A stretch of 41,048 bases of DNA from a bacterium (GTDB lineage Bacteria > BMS3Abin14). A program made the translations under genes and the position numbers. Location: assembly GCA_029210545.1 (NCBI GenBank), contig JARGFV010000009.1:1-41048 (forward strand). Direction: 5' to 3'. Under the pieces are notes generated by a model that was not told the DNA's origin, did no database searches, and saw only the letters and a program-made list of their open reading frames with translations. Position 1 is the first letter of the stretch; the number at the start of each line of letters is the position of its first letter. This document shows positions 15,029-22,274 of this stretch, in pieces.

Positions 15029-17527
15029 TTATTGCTGCATGTTCTCGACCTTCCTTGACCAGGTCTTTAGCTTGTCGCTGACGCCGCCAGGCGTGGCGCT
15101 CTCGGCGTAGATGTGGAAACAGGCGTGGTTGGAACTGGGATAGATCAGGACCCACCCGTCGCCTTCGTCGAACCGCACCCCTTCGATCCCCTTGGCGTCC
15201 TCCCCGAGTTCCTCCACGAGATGCCGCATCACCAGGCCCTTGGCCTCCCACGGGCAGGGAACGATGCTGTGCTGGAGGAACGCCTCCGGGAGGGAATCGA
15301 CCAGGCCGCCAAGGGTCTCACCGGTACGCGCCATCATCTCGACCGTCTTGACGAGACAGAACATGGCGTCGAAGGAGGGATGAAAATCGGCAAAAGCGAT
15401 ACCCCCTTCTCCGTTCCCGGCCATGAATGCGCCGGACGTCACCGCCGTGTCCAGAAGGGCGCTGGGGTTGATGGGGGTCCTGAGGATCCGGCTCCCGTAT
15501 TCGGCGGCGATCTTTTCGAGGTTGCCGCTGGCGCTGGCCGGCACGGCCACCATGCAGCCGGGGTTGGTTTTGAACACCAGCCGGGCGAGCACCTGGAGCA
15601 TATTCCCGCCATCGATCCACCGGCCCTTCTCATCCAGGAGGAACAGGGTCTCCCCGCTGGCGCTGACGATGGCTCCAATGCCCGCATCGAGCCCTACCAC
15701 GTACTGGGACAACTGGCGCACGGCGCGATCGAACTGCTTTGTGGTCCTGACCACCTTTTCCTCGTCACGGTGGGCGTTGAGAGACACCACCTCACAGCGG
15801 GTGCGGCCCAGCAGGGAAGGGAGCACCTTCAGGGTACTGCCGAAGGAGTAATCCACCACCACCCTCATCGGCGACGCGGCGATCGTCTCGAGATCGATCT
15901 TTTTCAGGAACACCTTTTCGTAGGATTCAGGCCCGTAGTCGGGGGCGCTGATGGACCCGGAGTTGTCCACCGTGGCCCGTTTGAAATCCATCCTGAAGAA
16001 CAGCCGGTCGATCTCGTTGCGTTCGGCGGTCGTGAGTTCCCTTCCGTCCTCCCTGTAAAGGCGGATTTCGAGGATCTCCGGATCGGACGGGGCAAGCCTG
16101 ACGTGAATTCCCCCCACGTCGCCCTGTGCCCTGATCTGGTGCCGGGCCACCGGTATGGGGACGATCCTGCAGTCGTGGACGTCGATCCCGATGGACAGGA
16201 TGCCGGCGGCAATGGCTTCCCCCATCATCTTGGCAAGCCTGTGCATTCCCAGGGAAAGGGAAACAGCGGACCCTTCGGGCAGCGTGGCGCCGAAAGCGGC
16301 CCCCAGGCGGGCCATGAACTCGGGAGTGATCTCCCTGTTGGCCAGGCCCTGGATGATGCCGGAGGTAAACAGGGTACCCCGCCAGCGGGAACCCCAGATA
16401 AAATCACTGGCCAGGATGGCTTCGTCCTCGACGACCTTGTCCGGCCAGACCCTCACACCTGACCGGACGATGCTGCCCCGGCCGATGATGCAATCGTCGC
16501 TGACGATGGAGGCCTCCTCCACATTGGCCCTCGTTCGGATCTCGGTTCCGGACCCGATGACGCTTCCCGCGATGAAAGCCCCCTTACCTACCCGGACTCC
16601 GTCCCACAGGATGGACGAGCGCATGCGGACGCCGCCCTCAACGATCGATCCGGGGCCGATGAACGAATCGCGGATCCTGGCCCCGTCGCCTATCAGGGCC
16701 CCGTCCCCGATCACAACCAGGCCGGACAACCTGGCCCCCTCGGCGATCTCGGCGTTCTCACCCACGAAGACCGTGGCCTCGCTGGTTGTCCTCGCCTCGC
16801 CCGGGATGTTCAGGACGATGGTACCGGTGGCGATCTCCCGATGCAGCTGCAGGTACTCCATCGGGTTTCCAACATCCTTCCAGTAGCCCTGAGCCACGTA
16901 CGCGCCCGGAGGGTTCCCCTCGGCCAGGAGGCCCGGGAAAACGTCCTTGGAAAAATCCCGGTTCTTGCCTGCGGGGATCCTGTCGAGGACCTCGGGCTGT
17001 ATGATGTAGATCCCGGTGTTGATGGTGTCGCTGAACACCTCCCCCCAGGACGGTTTTTCCAGGAACCTGGAAACCTTGCCCTGATCGTCGGTGATCACGA
17101 CACCGAAGGGCAGGGGGTTGTTGACCCTGGTCAGGACCATGGTCGCCAGTTCACCGCGGTCCCGGTGAAAATCGCACGCCTCGGTGAGATCGAAATCGGT
17201 GATGACGTCTCCGCTGATGACCAGGAAAGGCCCGTCAATGATATCGGCCACGGCACGCACCGCGCCTGCGGTGCCCAGGCCGCCCGGCGGATCCTGGTGA
17301 TAGGAGATCCGGACCCCGAATCGGGAACCGTCCCCGAAATACTCTTCAATGGACTCGGGGAAAAAGTAGGTCAGCATGAGGATCTCGGAAAAACCGTGGC
17401 GGACCAGGAGATGGACGATGTGCTCGAGTATCGGAAGGTTGGCGACCGGTATCATCGGTTTGGGGCGCTTGATGGTCAGCGGCCTGAGCCGGGTTCCGTA
17501 CCCGCCTGCCATGACAACGGCTTTCAA
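15029..17527 (-). CDS. Nucleotidyltransferase - left-handed beta helix - phosphomannomutase-like fusion
   Basis: About 832 aa in three parts. The N-terminal sugar-nucleotide pyrophosphorylase has AVVMAGGYGTRLRPL, KPMIPVANLPILEHI and LVISGDVITDFDL. A hexapeptide (left-handed beta helix) region follows, about 250-370. A C-terminal phosphohexomutase-like domain completes it. Proteins of this layout are usually annotated mannose-1-phosphate guanylyltransferase. The mutase part has lost its catalytic signatures: HVRLAPSDPE stands where TASHNP is expected, SASGETLFL replaces the DGDADR site, and IYPSSNHACF replaces the RxSGTEP site. TTG 17527 (GGGAG 8 nt upstream) gives the expected N-terminus; a GTG at 17563 is less likely. 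A paralogue lies at 31559-34051. Confidence 0.88.
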   Translation of the reverse strand: MKAVVMAGGYGTRLRPLTIKRPKPMIPVANLPILEHIVHLLVRHGFSEILMLTYFFPESIEEYFGDGSRFGVRISYHQDPPGGLGTAGAVRAVADIIDGPFLVISGDVITDFDLTEACDFHRDRGELATMVLTRVNNPLPFGVVITDDQGKVSRFLEKPSWGEVFSDTINTGIYIIQPEVLDRIPAGKNRDFSKDVFPGLLAEGNPPGAYVAQGYWKDVGNPMEYLQLHREIATGTIVLNIPGEARTTSEATVFVGENAEIAEGARLSGLVVIGDGALIGDGARIRDSFIGPGSIVEGGVRMRSSILWDGVRVGKGAFIAGSVIGSGTEIRTRANVEEASIVSDDCIIGRGSIVRSGVRVWPDKVVEDEAILASDFIWGSRWRGTLFTSGIIQGLANREITPEFMARLGAAFGATLPEGSAVSLSLGMHRLAKMMGEAIAAGILSIGIDVHDCRIVPIPVARHQIRAQGDVGGIHVRLAPSDPEILEIRLYREDGRELTTAERNEIDRLFFRMDFKRATVDNSGSISAPDYGPESYEKVFLKKIDLETIAASPMRVVVDYSFGSTLKVLPSLLGRTRCEVVSLNAHRDEEKVVRTTKQFDRAVRQLSQYVVGLDAGIGAIVSASGETLFLLDEKGRWIDGGNMLQVLARLVFKTNPGCMVAVPASASGNLEKIAAEYGSRILRTPINPSALLDTAVTSGAFMAGNGEGGIAFADFHPSFDAMFCLVKTVEMMARTGETLGGLVDSLPEAFLQHSIVPCPWEAKGLVMRHLVEELGEDAKGIEGVRFDEGDGWVLIYPSSNHACFHIYAESATPGGVSDKLKTWSRKVENMQQ

Positions 17528-17805
17528 GACATCCACTCCCTTCGGGCGAACCTCCGGAAGCACCGGCAGGTCCCGAACTCCCTTAAAACAGTAAAGTGCA
17601 ACTTAACACTTTAAATTTTCCTATATTAGAACAGGTTTGGGGGTGGGTCAAGGGAGGTTAAGAGCAGGGGAAACACAGGGAGGAGGCAGGAGGGAGGAGG
17701 GAGGAGAAAGACAGAGCGAAGCGCAAAGAACAAAGCGCGAAGAAAGATCCTTACCTTCGCTCTTCTCCGTGTCCCCTGCGTCCGCTGTTAAATCCGCCGT
17801 TTCTG
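17528..17805. other. Intergenic spacer with heptamer array
   Basis: No gene. The first part is the leader of the pyrophosphorylase operon, with AT-rich sequence at 17590-17630 that may hold its promoter. From 17682 to 17745 there are nine contiguous 7-nt units, first GGAGGCA/GGAGGGA type and then GAAGCGC/AAAGAAC/AAAGCGC/GAAGAAA type, so the array changes sequence but keeps period. Confidence 0.7.
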
Positions 17806-17850
17806 CAGGGACAAAAAAAAGAGCGGCCCCGATCGGCCGCCCTTTCCACC
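17806..17850 (-). terminator. Terminator after msrA; left arm of a 43-45 bp inverted repeat
   Basis: Read on the minus strand, GCGGCC-GATCGG-GGCCGC is followed by TCTTTTTTTT, a strong intrinsic terminator about 60 bp beyond the msrA remnant. The whole 45-nt segment recurs inverted at 18751-18793, differing only by two bases in the A/T run. Confidence 0.85.
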
Positions 17851-17868
17851 CCTTCGACAAGCTCAGGG

Positions 17869-17896
17869 CCTTCGGCCTTCGGCTTTCCACTTTCCA
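17869..17896. repeat. Heptamer array CCTTCGG x2 / CTTTCCA x2
   Basis: Four contiguous units: two CCTTCGG (17869-17882) then two CTTTCCA (17883-17896). It ends 8 bp from the msrA stop codon. Confidence 0.85.
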
Positions 17897-17904
17897 CTGT
17901 TTAT

Positions 17905-18650
17905 TTATCTTCCAGCTCTCTTCACCACGAACGCCTTCAACGCGCTGGCCGTTTCGGCCGAAAGCCCCAGCCCGGGAATCTCACGCTCCAGCTGCTCAAG
18001 GGACCCGTTGCCGCCGATGTAGCCGTTGACCCGGAGTAAGAAAGGATCTCGGTGGATACCGGCCTGCGTGAACGGCTGCCTGCCGTCGCGAGAGCCTCTT
18101 TAGCCAGCCTCGCCTGCTCATCATCGTGGGTAAAGATGGCCGAGGCGTACTGGCGGATGGGGGACGGCCAGGTGGGGTCGTGGGAGCCGAAAAACACCTC
18201 CAGGAGGCGTTCATAGCTCACCATTCCCGGATCATAATCGATCTGGATCGTCTCCATGTGGTCCCCGATGCGCCGGTACGTCGGGGAGGGCTGCTTACCG
18301 CCGGCATAACCGACACGGGTTTTCAGGACACCTTCCAGACTCCCGAACCGGGAGTCAGGGCCCCAGAATCACCCCATGGCGAAGGTGGCAGTTGCCACCT
18401 TTGATGGAACTTCGCTGTCCAAGGGCGGAAGTTCCCGGAGCCCGGAGCCGGTTTTCATGTCTCCCTCGTTCAGGAGCCCGGAGTACGGCGCCAGGTCGCA
18501 TGCCGTACTATCGGAGCCCGAAGAACTCAGGGCGCGGGCATCGTTTCCGGCCCTTGCCGCCGCCTGCAGGCGGACCGGCATAAAGGCCATGGAGGAAAGA
18601 AAAAGAACGGTGGCCACGAGGGCCGGAATGGAAAGGGTTCCCGGGTTCAT
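17905..18650 (-). pseudogene. msrA: Exported methionine sulfoxide reductase A with UGA at the catalytic position; internally deleted
   Basis: MsrA reduces methionine-S-sulfoxide in proteins. ATG 18650, with AGGAGG 6 nt upstream, starts a signal peptide (LVATVLFLSSMAFMPV), so the product would act outside the cytoplasm. The reading is ATFAMG-UGA-FWGPDSRFGSLEGV, then RVGYAGG, MVSYERLLEVFFGSHDP and ASAIFTHDDEQARLAKEALA. UGA is codon 94 (18369-18371), exactly where GCFWG has its catalytic Cys, and a SECIS-like hairpin follows, so selenocysteine is the likely reading. Further on the gene is damaged. After VSTEIL the frame changes and several dozen residues, including the YHQKYY-type motif, are missing. 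The tail RVNGYIGGNGSLEQLE to KRAGR continues in the other frame to TAA 17905. Decay or an assembly gap could explain this. Confidence 0.8.
18338..18371 (-). promoter_or_regulatory. Candidate bacterial SECIS element with its UGA codon in msrA
   Basis: Twelve nt after the UGA (18369-18371), the minus strand forms GACTCCC-GGTTC-GGGAGTC (18338-18356), a perfect 7-bp stem, extendable by CC/GG across a T-T mismatch. The apical loop GGUUC starts 19 nt after the UGA and has the G-G-U character of loops read by SelB. Distance and shape fit known bacterial SECIS elements; this is a structural inference. Confidence 0.65.
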
Positions 18651-18750
18651 GAAAAGCCTCCTGCGAAAGAGTTTGAGAGTCATTTCCAAAATGTAAGTAT
18701 TGTTGTTTAAAAGGCAAGGGAGGAAAGGGCAGAGAGGAGAAATAGTGGAA

Positions 18751-18793
18751 GGTGGAAAGGGCGGCCGATCGGGGCCGCTCTTTTTTGTCCCTG
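18751..18793 (+). terminator. Outward-facing terminator; right arm of the inverted repeat around msrA
   Basis: On the plus strand GCGGCC-GATCGG-GGCCGC is followed by TCTTTTTTG. It is the inverted copy of 17806-17850. No plus-strand gene lies upstream for it to terminate, which suggests it arrived as a repeat rather than as a gene's own terminator. Confidence 0.75.
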
Positions 18794-19153
18794 TGAAAGC
18801 GGCAAGGGCTTTAACACAGGGGACACAGGTCGACCGTTCCCAGGTCGATTCACAGGGGGCCACAGGGTAGGGCGGAAATCTGGGGGGGGGAATCCCGGTC
18901 CCTGCAAAAACAGCAAAAGCTGATTGACCGCAAAGGACGCAAAGTTTCACAAAGTTAAAATCCTAAAGCTAACTAGTGCGGCCGGCTGTAGGCCGCTCCA
19001 CAGGGTTACGCAGGGAAAACCTTAGGGCTGGGGGGAAAACTCTGACGTGTGCCGTCAAAGCCTGAAGAGCATTCACCACGGAGAAAATCGGCTTGCCAGC
19101 CATAGCCTTTGGCGACGGCTGGAGGACACGGAGAAAGGCGGGTGACAGGTATG
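18794..19153. other. Gene-free spacer of degenerate repeats
   Basis: No credible gene. It contains runs built on CACAGGG/CCACAGGG (18820-18870), a GCAAAGGACGCAAAG-type direct repeat (about 18930-18956), and scattered low-complexity sequence. Short open frames here are Pro/Arg-rich readings of these repeats. Confidence 0.5.
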
Positions 19154-19213
19154 CTCCTCCCTCCTCCCTCCTCCCTCCTCCCTCCTCCCTCCCTTTCCAC
19201 TTTCCACTTTCCA
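19154..19213. repeat. Two adjoining heptamer arrays: CTCCTCC x5 and CTTTCCA x3
   Basis: Five perfect CTCCTCC units (19154-19188), a transitional stretch, then three perfect CTTTCCA units (19193-19213). The strand is a pure pyrimidine tract over most of the length. It lies upstream of the glgP promoter. Confidence 0.92.
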
Positions 19214-19249
19214 CTTTTTTTCTAATAATGATAAAAGACACTCCCCGGC

Positions 19250-19278
19250 ACGACATCACGTTTAACGAGGGATACAAT
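19250..19278 (+). promoter_or_regulatory. Possible promoter of glgP
   Basis: ACGACA (19250-19255) and TACAAT (19273-19278) are separated by 17 nt, about 40 bp before the glgP start. The -10 box is good and the -35 box is weak. Confidence 0.45.
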
Positions 19279-19316
19279 TAAATTACCGTCCTGATTGGAT
19301 CAGCGAGGAGAGAACT

Positions 19317-21035
19317 TTGATCAACGAGATGAAGATCGCCTACTTCACCATGGAGATCGGCCTGAGGCCGGAGATCCCGACCTATAGCGGGGGCCTCGGG
19401 GTCCTGGCAGGGGACACCATCAAATCGGCGGCGGACCTGGGTCTCCCCATGGTGGTTGTAACCCTGCTGTCCCGGCAGGGATACTTCACCCAGGAACTCG
19501 ACAAGGACGGCACGCAGTTCGAGCACCCGGTCCACTGGAATCCTGCGGACCTCCTGGAGCTTCTTCCGGAGCGGATCACCGTCCAGATCAAGGGACACAC
19601 GGTCCACGTGGGTGTCTGGCGTTACAACGTTTTAAGCCTCACCGGTTCCGTCATCCCCGTCTACTTCCTCGACACCGACCTGGAAGAAAACAGCGCCGAG
19701 GACCAGGCCATTACACGTCACCTTTACGGTGGAGACCGGGCTTACAGGCTGATGCAGGAGGTCGTCCTCGGCATCGGCGGTGTCCGGATGCTCAACGAAC
19801 TGGGTCACGATATCTACAAGTACCACCTCAACGAAGGGCACTCCGCGCTCCTGACCCTGGAACTGCTCAACTGGTTCCGCCTCGACATCCGGGAAACCTG
19901 GGACGAGAAGGCGGTATGGAACACCGAGGCTGTGCGTGAGAGGTGCATTTTCACCACGCACACCCCGGTGGAGGCCGGACACGACAGGTTCTCGTGGGAC
20001 CTGGTCACCGATATCCTCGGCGAACCGATCCCCATGGACATTTTCAGGGAGCTCGGCGGACAGGACAACCTCAACATGACGCTCCTGGCCCTGAACCTGT
20101 GCAACTACGTCAACGGTGTGGCCAAAAGGCACGGAGAGATCTCCCGGGAGATGTTCGCGGGCTACCACATCCACAGCATCACCAACGGCGTTCACTCCTT
20201 TACCTGGACCTGTGAGCATTTCCAGGAGCTCTACAACCGGTATCTGCCGGGCTGGGCCAACGAGCCGGAGCTCTTCGTCCGCGTCGACCACATCCCCGAC
20301 GAGGAGATCTGGAACGCGCACATGGCCGCCAAGACCAAAATGATCGGGCGGATCGAGGAGCGGACCGGCATCGCCCTGGACCCGGACGTCCTGACCCTGG
20401 GGTTTGCCAGGCGCGCTACCAGTTACAAGCGTGCCGACCTCCTTTTCTCGGACATGGAGAGACTGACCAGGATCGGCGACGGCCGTCTCCAGATCGTTTA
20501 CGCCGGCAAGGCCCATCCCCATGACGAACCGGGCAAAGCGCTCATCCGGAGGATCTTCGACCACGCCCGCACCCTGGCAGGCAAGGTAACCGTGGTGTAC
20601 CTGCCCGATTACAACATGGAGATGGCCTGCTGCCTGGTGTCGGGAGTCGACGTGTGGCTCAACACTCCCTTGCGTCCCATGGAGGCCTCCGGTACCAGCG
20701 GCATGAAGGCGGCCCACAACGGTGTGCCCAACTTCAGCGTTCTGGACGGCTGGTGGGTGGAGGGCCACATCGAGGGCGTGACAGGGTGGTCCATCGGGCC
20801 CAGGTTCCGGGAGGAAAACCAGGGGACCTACAACGGCACCGGGGACGTGGAGGACCTGTACAGCAAGCTGGAAAAGACCATCATGCCCCTTTTCTACGAT
20901 GACCGGGCCGGGTGGGTTAGTGTCATGAAGAATGCCATCGGGAAAAACGCCTACTACTTCAACTCGCACCGGATGATGCGTTTTTACGTCACCTACGCCT
21001 ACCTGGCCACCCACGTGCACGAGAGGGGGAACTGA
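19317..21035 (+). CDS. glgP: Alpha-glucan (glycogen) phosphorylase, short GT35 type
   Basis: It releases glucose-1-phosphate from alpha-1,4-glucans using pyridoxal phosphate. The 572-aa product belongs to the short form (TIGR02094), which lacks the large N-terminal extension of the classical enzyme. It begins IAYFTMEIGLRPEIPTYSGG, contains YHLNEGHSALLTLELL, HTPVEAGHDRF, HSITNGVHSFTW and FARRATSYKRADLLF, and has the PLP-lysine motif EASGTSGMKAAHNG with Lys at about residue 464. TTG 19317 is preceded by GAGGAG at 7 nt. It is the only intact larger gene on the plus strand and faces the glycogen-synthesis genes across a degraded region. Confidence 0.95.
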   Translation: MINEMKIAYFTMEIGLRPEIPTYSGGLGVLAGDTIKSAADLGLPMVVVTLLSRQGYFTQELDKDGTQFEHPVHWNPADLLELLPERITVQIKGHTVHVGVWRYNVLSLTGSVIPVYFLDTDLEENSAEDQAITRHLYGGDRAYRLMQEVVLGIGGVRMLNELGHDIYKYHLNEGHSALLTLELLNWFRLDIRETWDEKAVWNTEAVRERCIFTTHTPVEAGHDRFSWDLVTDILGEPIPMDIFRELGGQDNLNMTLLALNLCNYVNGVAKRHGEISREMFAGYHIHSITNGVHSFTWTCEHFQELYNRYLPGWANEPELFVRVDHIPDEEIWNAHMAAKTKMIGRIEERTGIALDPDVLTLGFARRATSYKRADLLFSDMERLTRIGDGRLQIVYAGKAHPHDEPGKALIRRIFDHARTLAGKVTVVYLPDYNMEMACCLVSGVDVWLNTPLRPMEASGTSGMKAAHNGVPNFSVLDGWWVEGHIEGVTGWSIGPRFREENQGTYNGTGDVEDLYSKLEKTIMPLFYDDRAGWVSVMKNAIGKNAYYFNSHRMMRFYVTYAYLATHVHERGN

Positions 21036-21131
21036 GACTGAGTAATTAGTGATCCCCACGTTGTCATCGCGAGCTGAATCCCGGGCGAAGCGATCTCGTT
21101 TTCCGCAAAAGCAGTCACGTACCCCCGGCGG

Positions 21132-21168
21132 TGTTCCCGGTGTTCCAGGTTGTTCCCGGTGTTCCAGG
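21132..21168. repeat. Tandem repeat, 19-bp period
   Basis: TGTTCCCGGTGTTCCAGG occurs at 21132-21149 and again at 21151-21168. Each copy is itself built from two related halves (GTGTTCCC/GTGTTCCA). It directly precedes the transposase remnant and is read as its false N-terminus. Confidence 0.85.
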
Positions 21169-21175
21169 AGATCTG

Positions 21176-21451
21176 TTTCTCGGTGAGCCGGGTTTTGCCC
21201 AAAGTGTTCGTCAAACACTGGAAGATCCTGAAGTGTCCTTTGCGGTGCCAAGGCGACAAAGAGCTACGGGCCGCCCCACGCTGTCGGAGCTTTTTCCGGA
21301 AGATCAGATCAGAAATAAACTGAAAAGGAATCAAAAGATTATTGAGGCATTTGAATCGTATTTATACACGCAGCGCGAGATCGGAGTGTGGCTTAAAATG
21401 CATCCTGCCTCTATCTCTAGAATTATAAAGGATTGGAAAGGTAAATGTTAA
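21176..21451 (+). pseudogene. C-terminal remnant of a REP-associated tyrosine transposase (RAYT, Y1 type)
   Basis: Only about 90 C-terminal residues remain: FLGEPGFAQSVRQTLEDPEV, then VPRRQRATGRPTLSELF and a helix-turn-helix tail TQREIGVWLKMHPASISRII. This order (a GS/GE-F-V-R segment, RPSLEEL and a terminal HTH) is characteristic of RAYT/IS200-like transposases. The catalytic HUH and Tyr region is absent, replaced upstream by the tandem repeat. AT content is higher than in the neighbouring genes, consistent with foreign origin. Confidence 0.65.
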
Positions 21452-21520
21452 AATACAAGCTACGACCCCCAGGTTCACCTTCACACCAGGGGCCTGCAAA
21501 TGACTCCCCGGCAGTTCCTG

Positions 21521-21560
21521 GTTACGCTTTTAAATTTTGGGTTACGCTTTTAAATTTTGG
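21521..21560. repeat. Perfect 20-bp tandem duplication
   Basis: The 20-mer gttacgcttttaaattttgg is repeated exactly at 21521-21540 and 21541-21560. It is AT-rich and lies immediately upstream of a consensus TATAAT (21572-21577), so it forms part of the upstream promoter region of the Fic-partner ORF. Confidence 0.95.
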
Positions 21561-21583
21561 GTGATTTGATGTATAATTGCCTA

Positions 21584-21769
21584 ATGAAACAGCGACCACT
21601 CAGCCAAACCAATATCCACCTGCGTGATCCCGAAAAACGGCATCAGGCTCTGTTGCGTTCGGTGCTTTCTTCGTCGGCCGTTGAAGGGATCAAGCTGACG
21701 GATCAAGAGCTGGCGCTGCTGCGTCGCAATGCGGACACCGCTAGGACTCGTTCCGGCTCTGCTCGATAA
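21584..21769 (+). CDS. Small Fic-associated protein (probable antitoxin-like partner), 3' end altered
   Basis: A 61-aa product, MKQRPLSQTNIHLRDPEKRH then LLRSVLSSSAVEGIKLTDQE, resembles the short proteins that precede some Fic toxins; the SSAVEGI motif recalls the inhibitory helix region of Fic systems. A perfect TATAAT (21572-21577) lies only 6 nt before ATG 21584, so the message would be nearly leaderless. ATG 21569 is an alternative start. The last residues (TARTRSGSAR) are read through the tail of the opposing Fic fragment, so the original C-terminus is probably lost. Confidence 0.5.
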   Translation: MKQRPLSQTNIHLRDPEKRHQALLRSVLSSSAVEGIKLTDQELALLRRNADTARTRSGSAR

Positions 21770-22004
21770 TCCTGCTGAAGATCCCTTTCATCAGCTCATA
21801 ATCACGTGCCATTCCGGCGCGAACCGCGGCCAGATAGGCTTCACGGCGCTCCCCTTCCATTTGGTCAAACACCAGCATCGGCAGCCCTGCCTGTAATCCC
21901 ATCAGCATGGCCAACAGACGTGCCAGCCGCCCGTTCCCTTCGCGAAAGGGATGAATCAATACCAGCTCGGCATGCACAATCGCGAGCGATTCGGCAACGG
22001 TTTC
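21741..22004 (-). pseudogene. Fic-domain protein, N-terminally truncated
   Basis: An open segment of about 87 residues starts after an in-frame TAG at 22005: ETVAESLAIVHAELVLIHPF continuing REGNGRLARLLAMLMGLQ. The Fic signature HPFREGNGRLAR (HPFxxGNGRxxR) is complete, and the C-terminal helices follow. Fic proteins transfer AMP or other groups from nucleotides onto target proteins. Everything before the motif is missing. Its tail overlaps the plus-strand partner ORF end to end, an orientation opposite to an intact operon, which indicates rearrangement. Confidence 0.8.
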
Positions 22005-22270
22005 CTAACGGCTACGGCGGAAAAGCAAGCCACAAAGAAGAACTTTCCTCACCTGAACTGATGTCGCTTTGAACACCTGAGAGAAAGTTGGCTTTCGCAC
22101 AGGGGTTCAAAGCAACATCGACCGATCCCGGAGAGATCCTTTTCCCCTCGGGAAAAGTCAGGTGAGGTGCTGTTCCCTCTGTGTGCTCTGTGAGCTCTGT
22201 GGTGAATCCGCTCTTGCCGCCTTTACAGGAACCGTGCCTTACTTTTGAATCTTGAATCCTGGATTATGAC
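22005..22270. repeat. Degraded spacer ending in a heptamer array
   Basis: No gene from 22005 to 22242; it includes a CTCTGTG-based repeat at 22170-22200. At 22243-22270 four contiguous 7-nt units occur: TTTTGAA, TCTTGAA, TCCTGGA, TTATGAC. They stop 4 bp from the stop codon of the branching-enzyme gene. Confidence 0.7.
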
Positions 22271-22274
22271 CGTT

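Noticed and set aside
17637-18029. 130-codon plus-strand ORF
   Set aside because: It reads the heptamer array, the terminator and the antisense of the msrA tail; composition is low-complexity.
17937-18257. Separate small gene downstream of the UGA in msrA
   Set aside because: Homology to MsrA continues unbroken through the UGA, so this is the same gene, not an independent ORF.
19154-19213. Possible CRISPR or G-quadruplex switch
   Set aside because: Units are 7 bp with no spacers, so not CRISPR; G-quadruplex formation by the complementary strand is possible, but nothing shows a function.
18707-19277. Several short minus-strand ORFs in 18707-19277
   Set aside because: They are Pro/Arg/Gly-rich readings of repeats and the terminator arm, without start context or homology.
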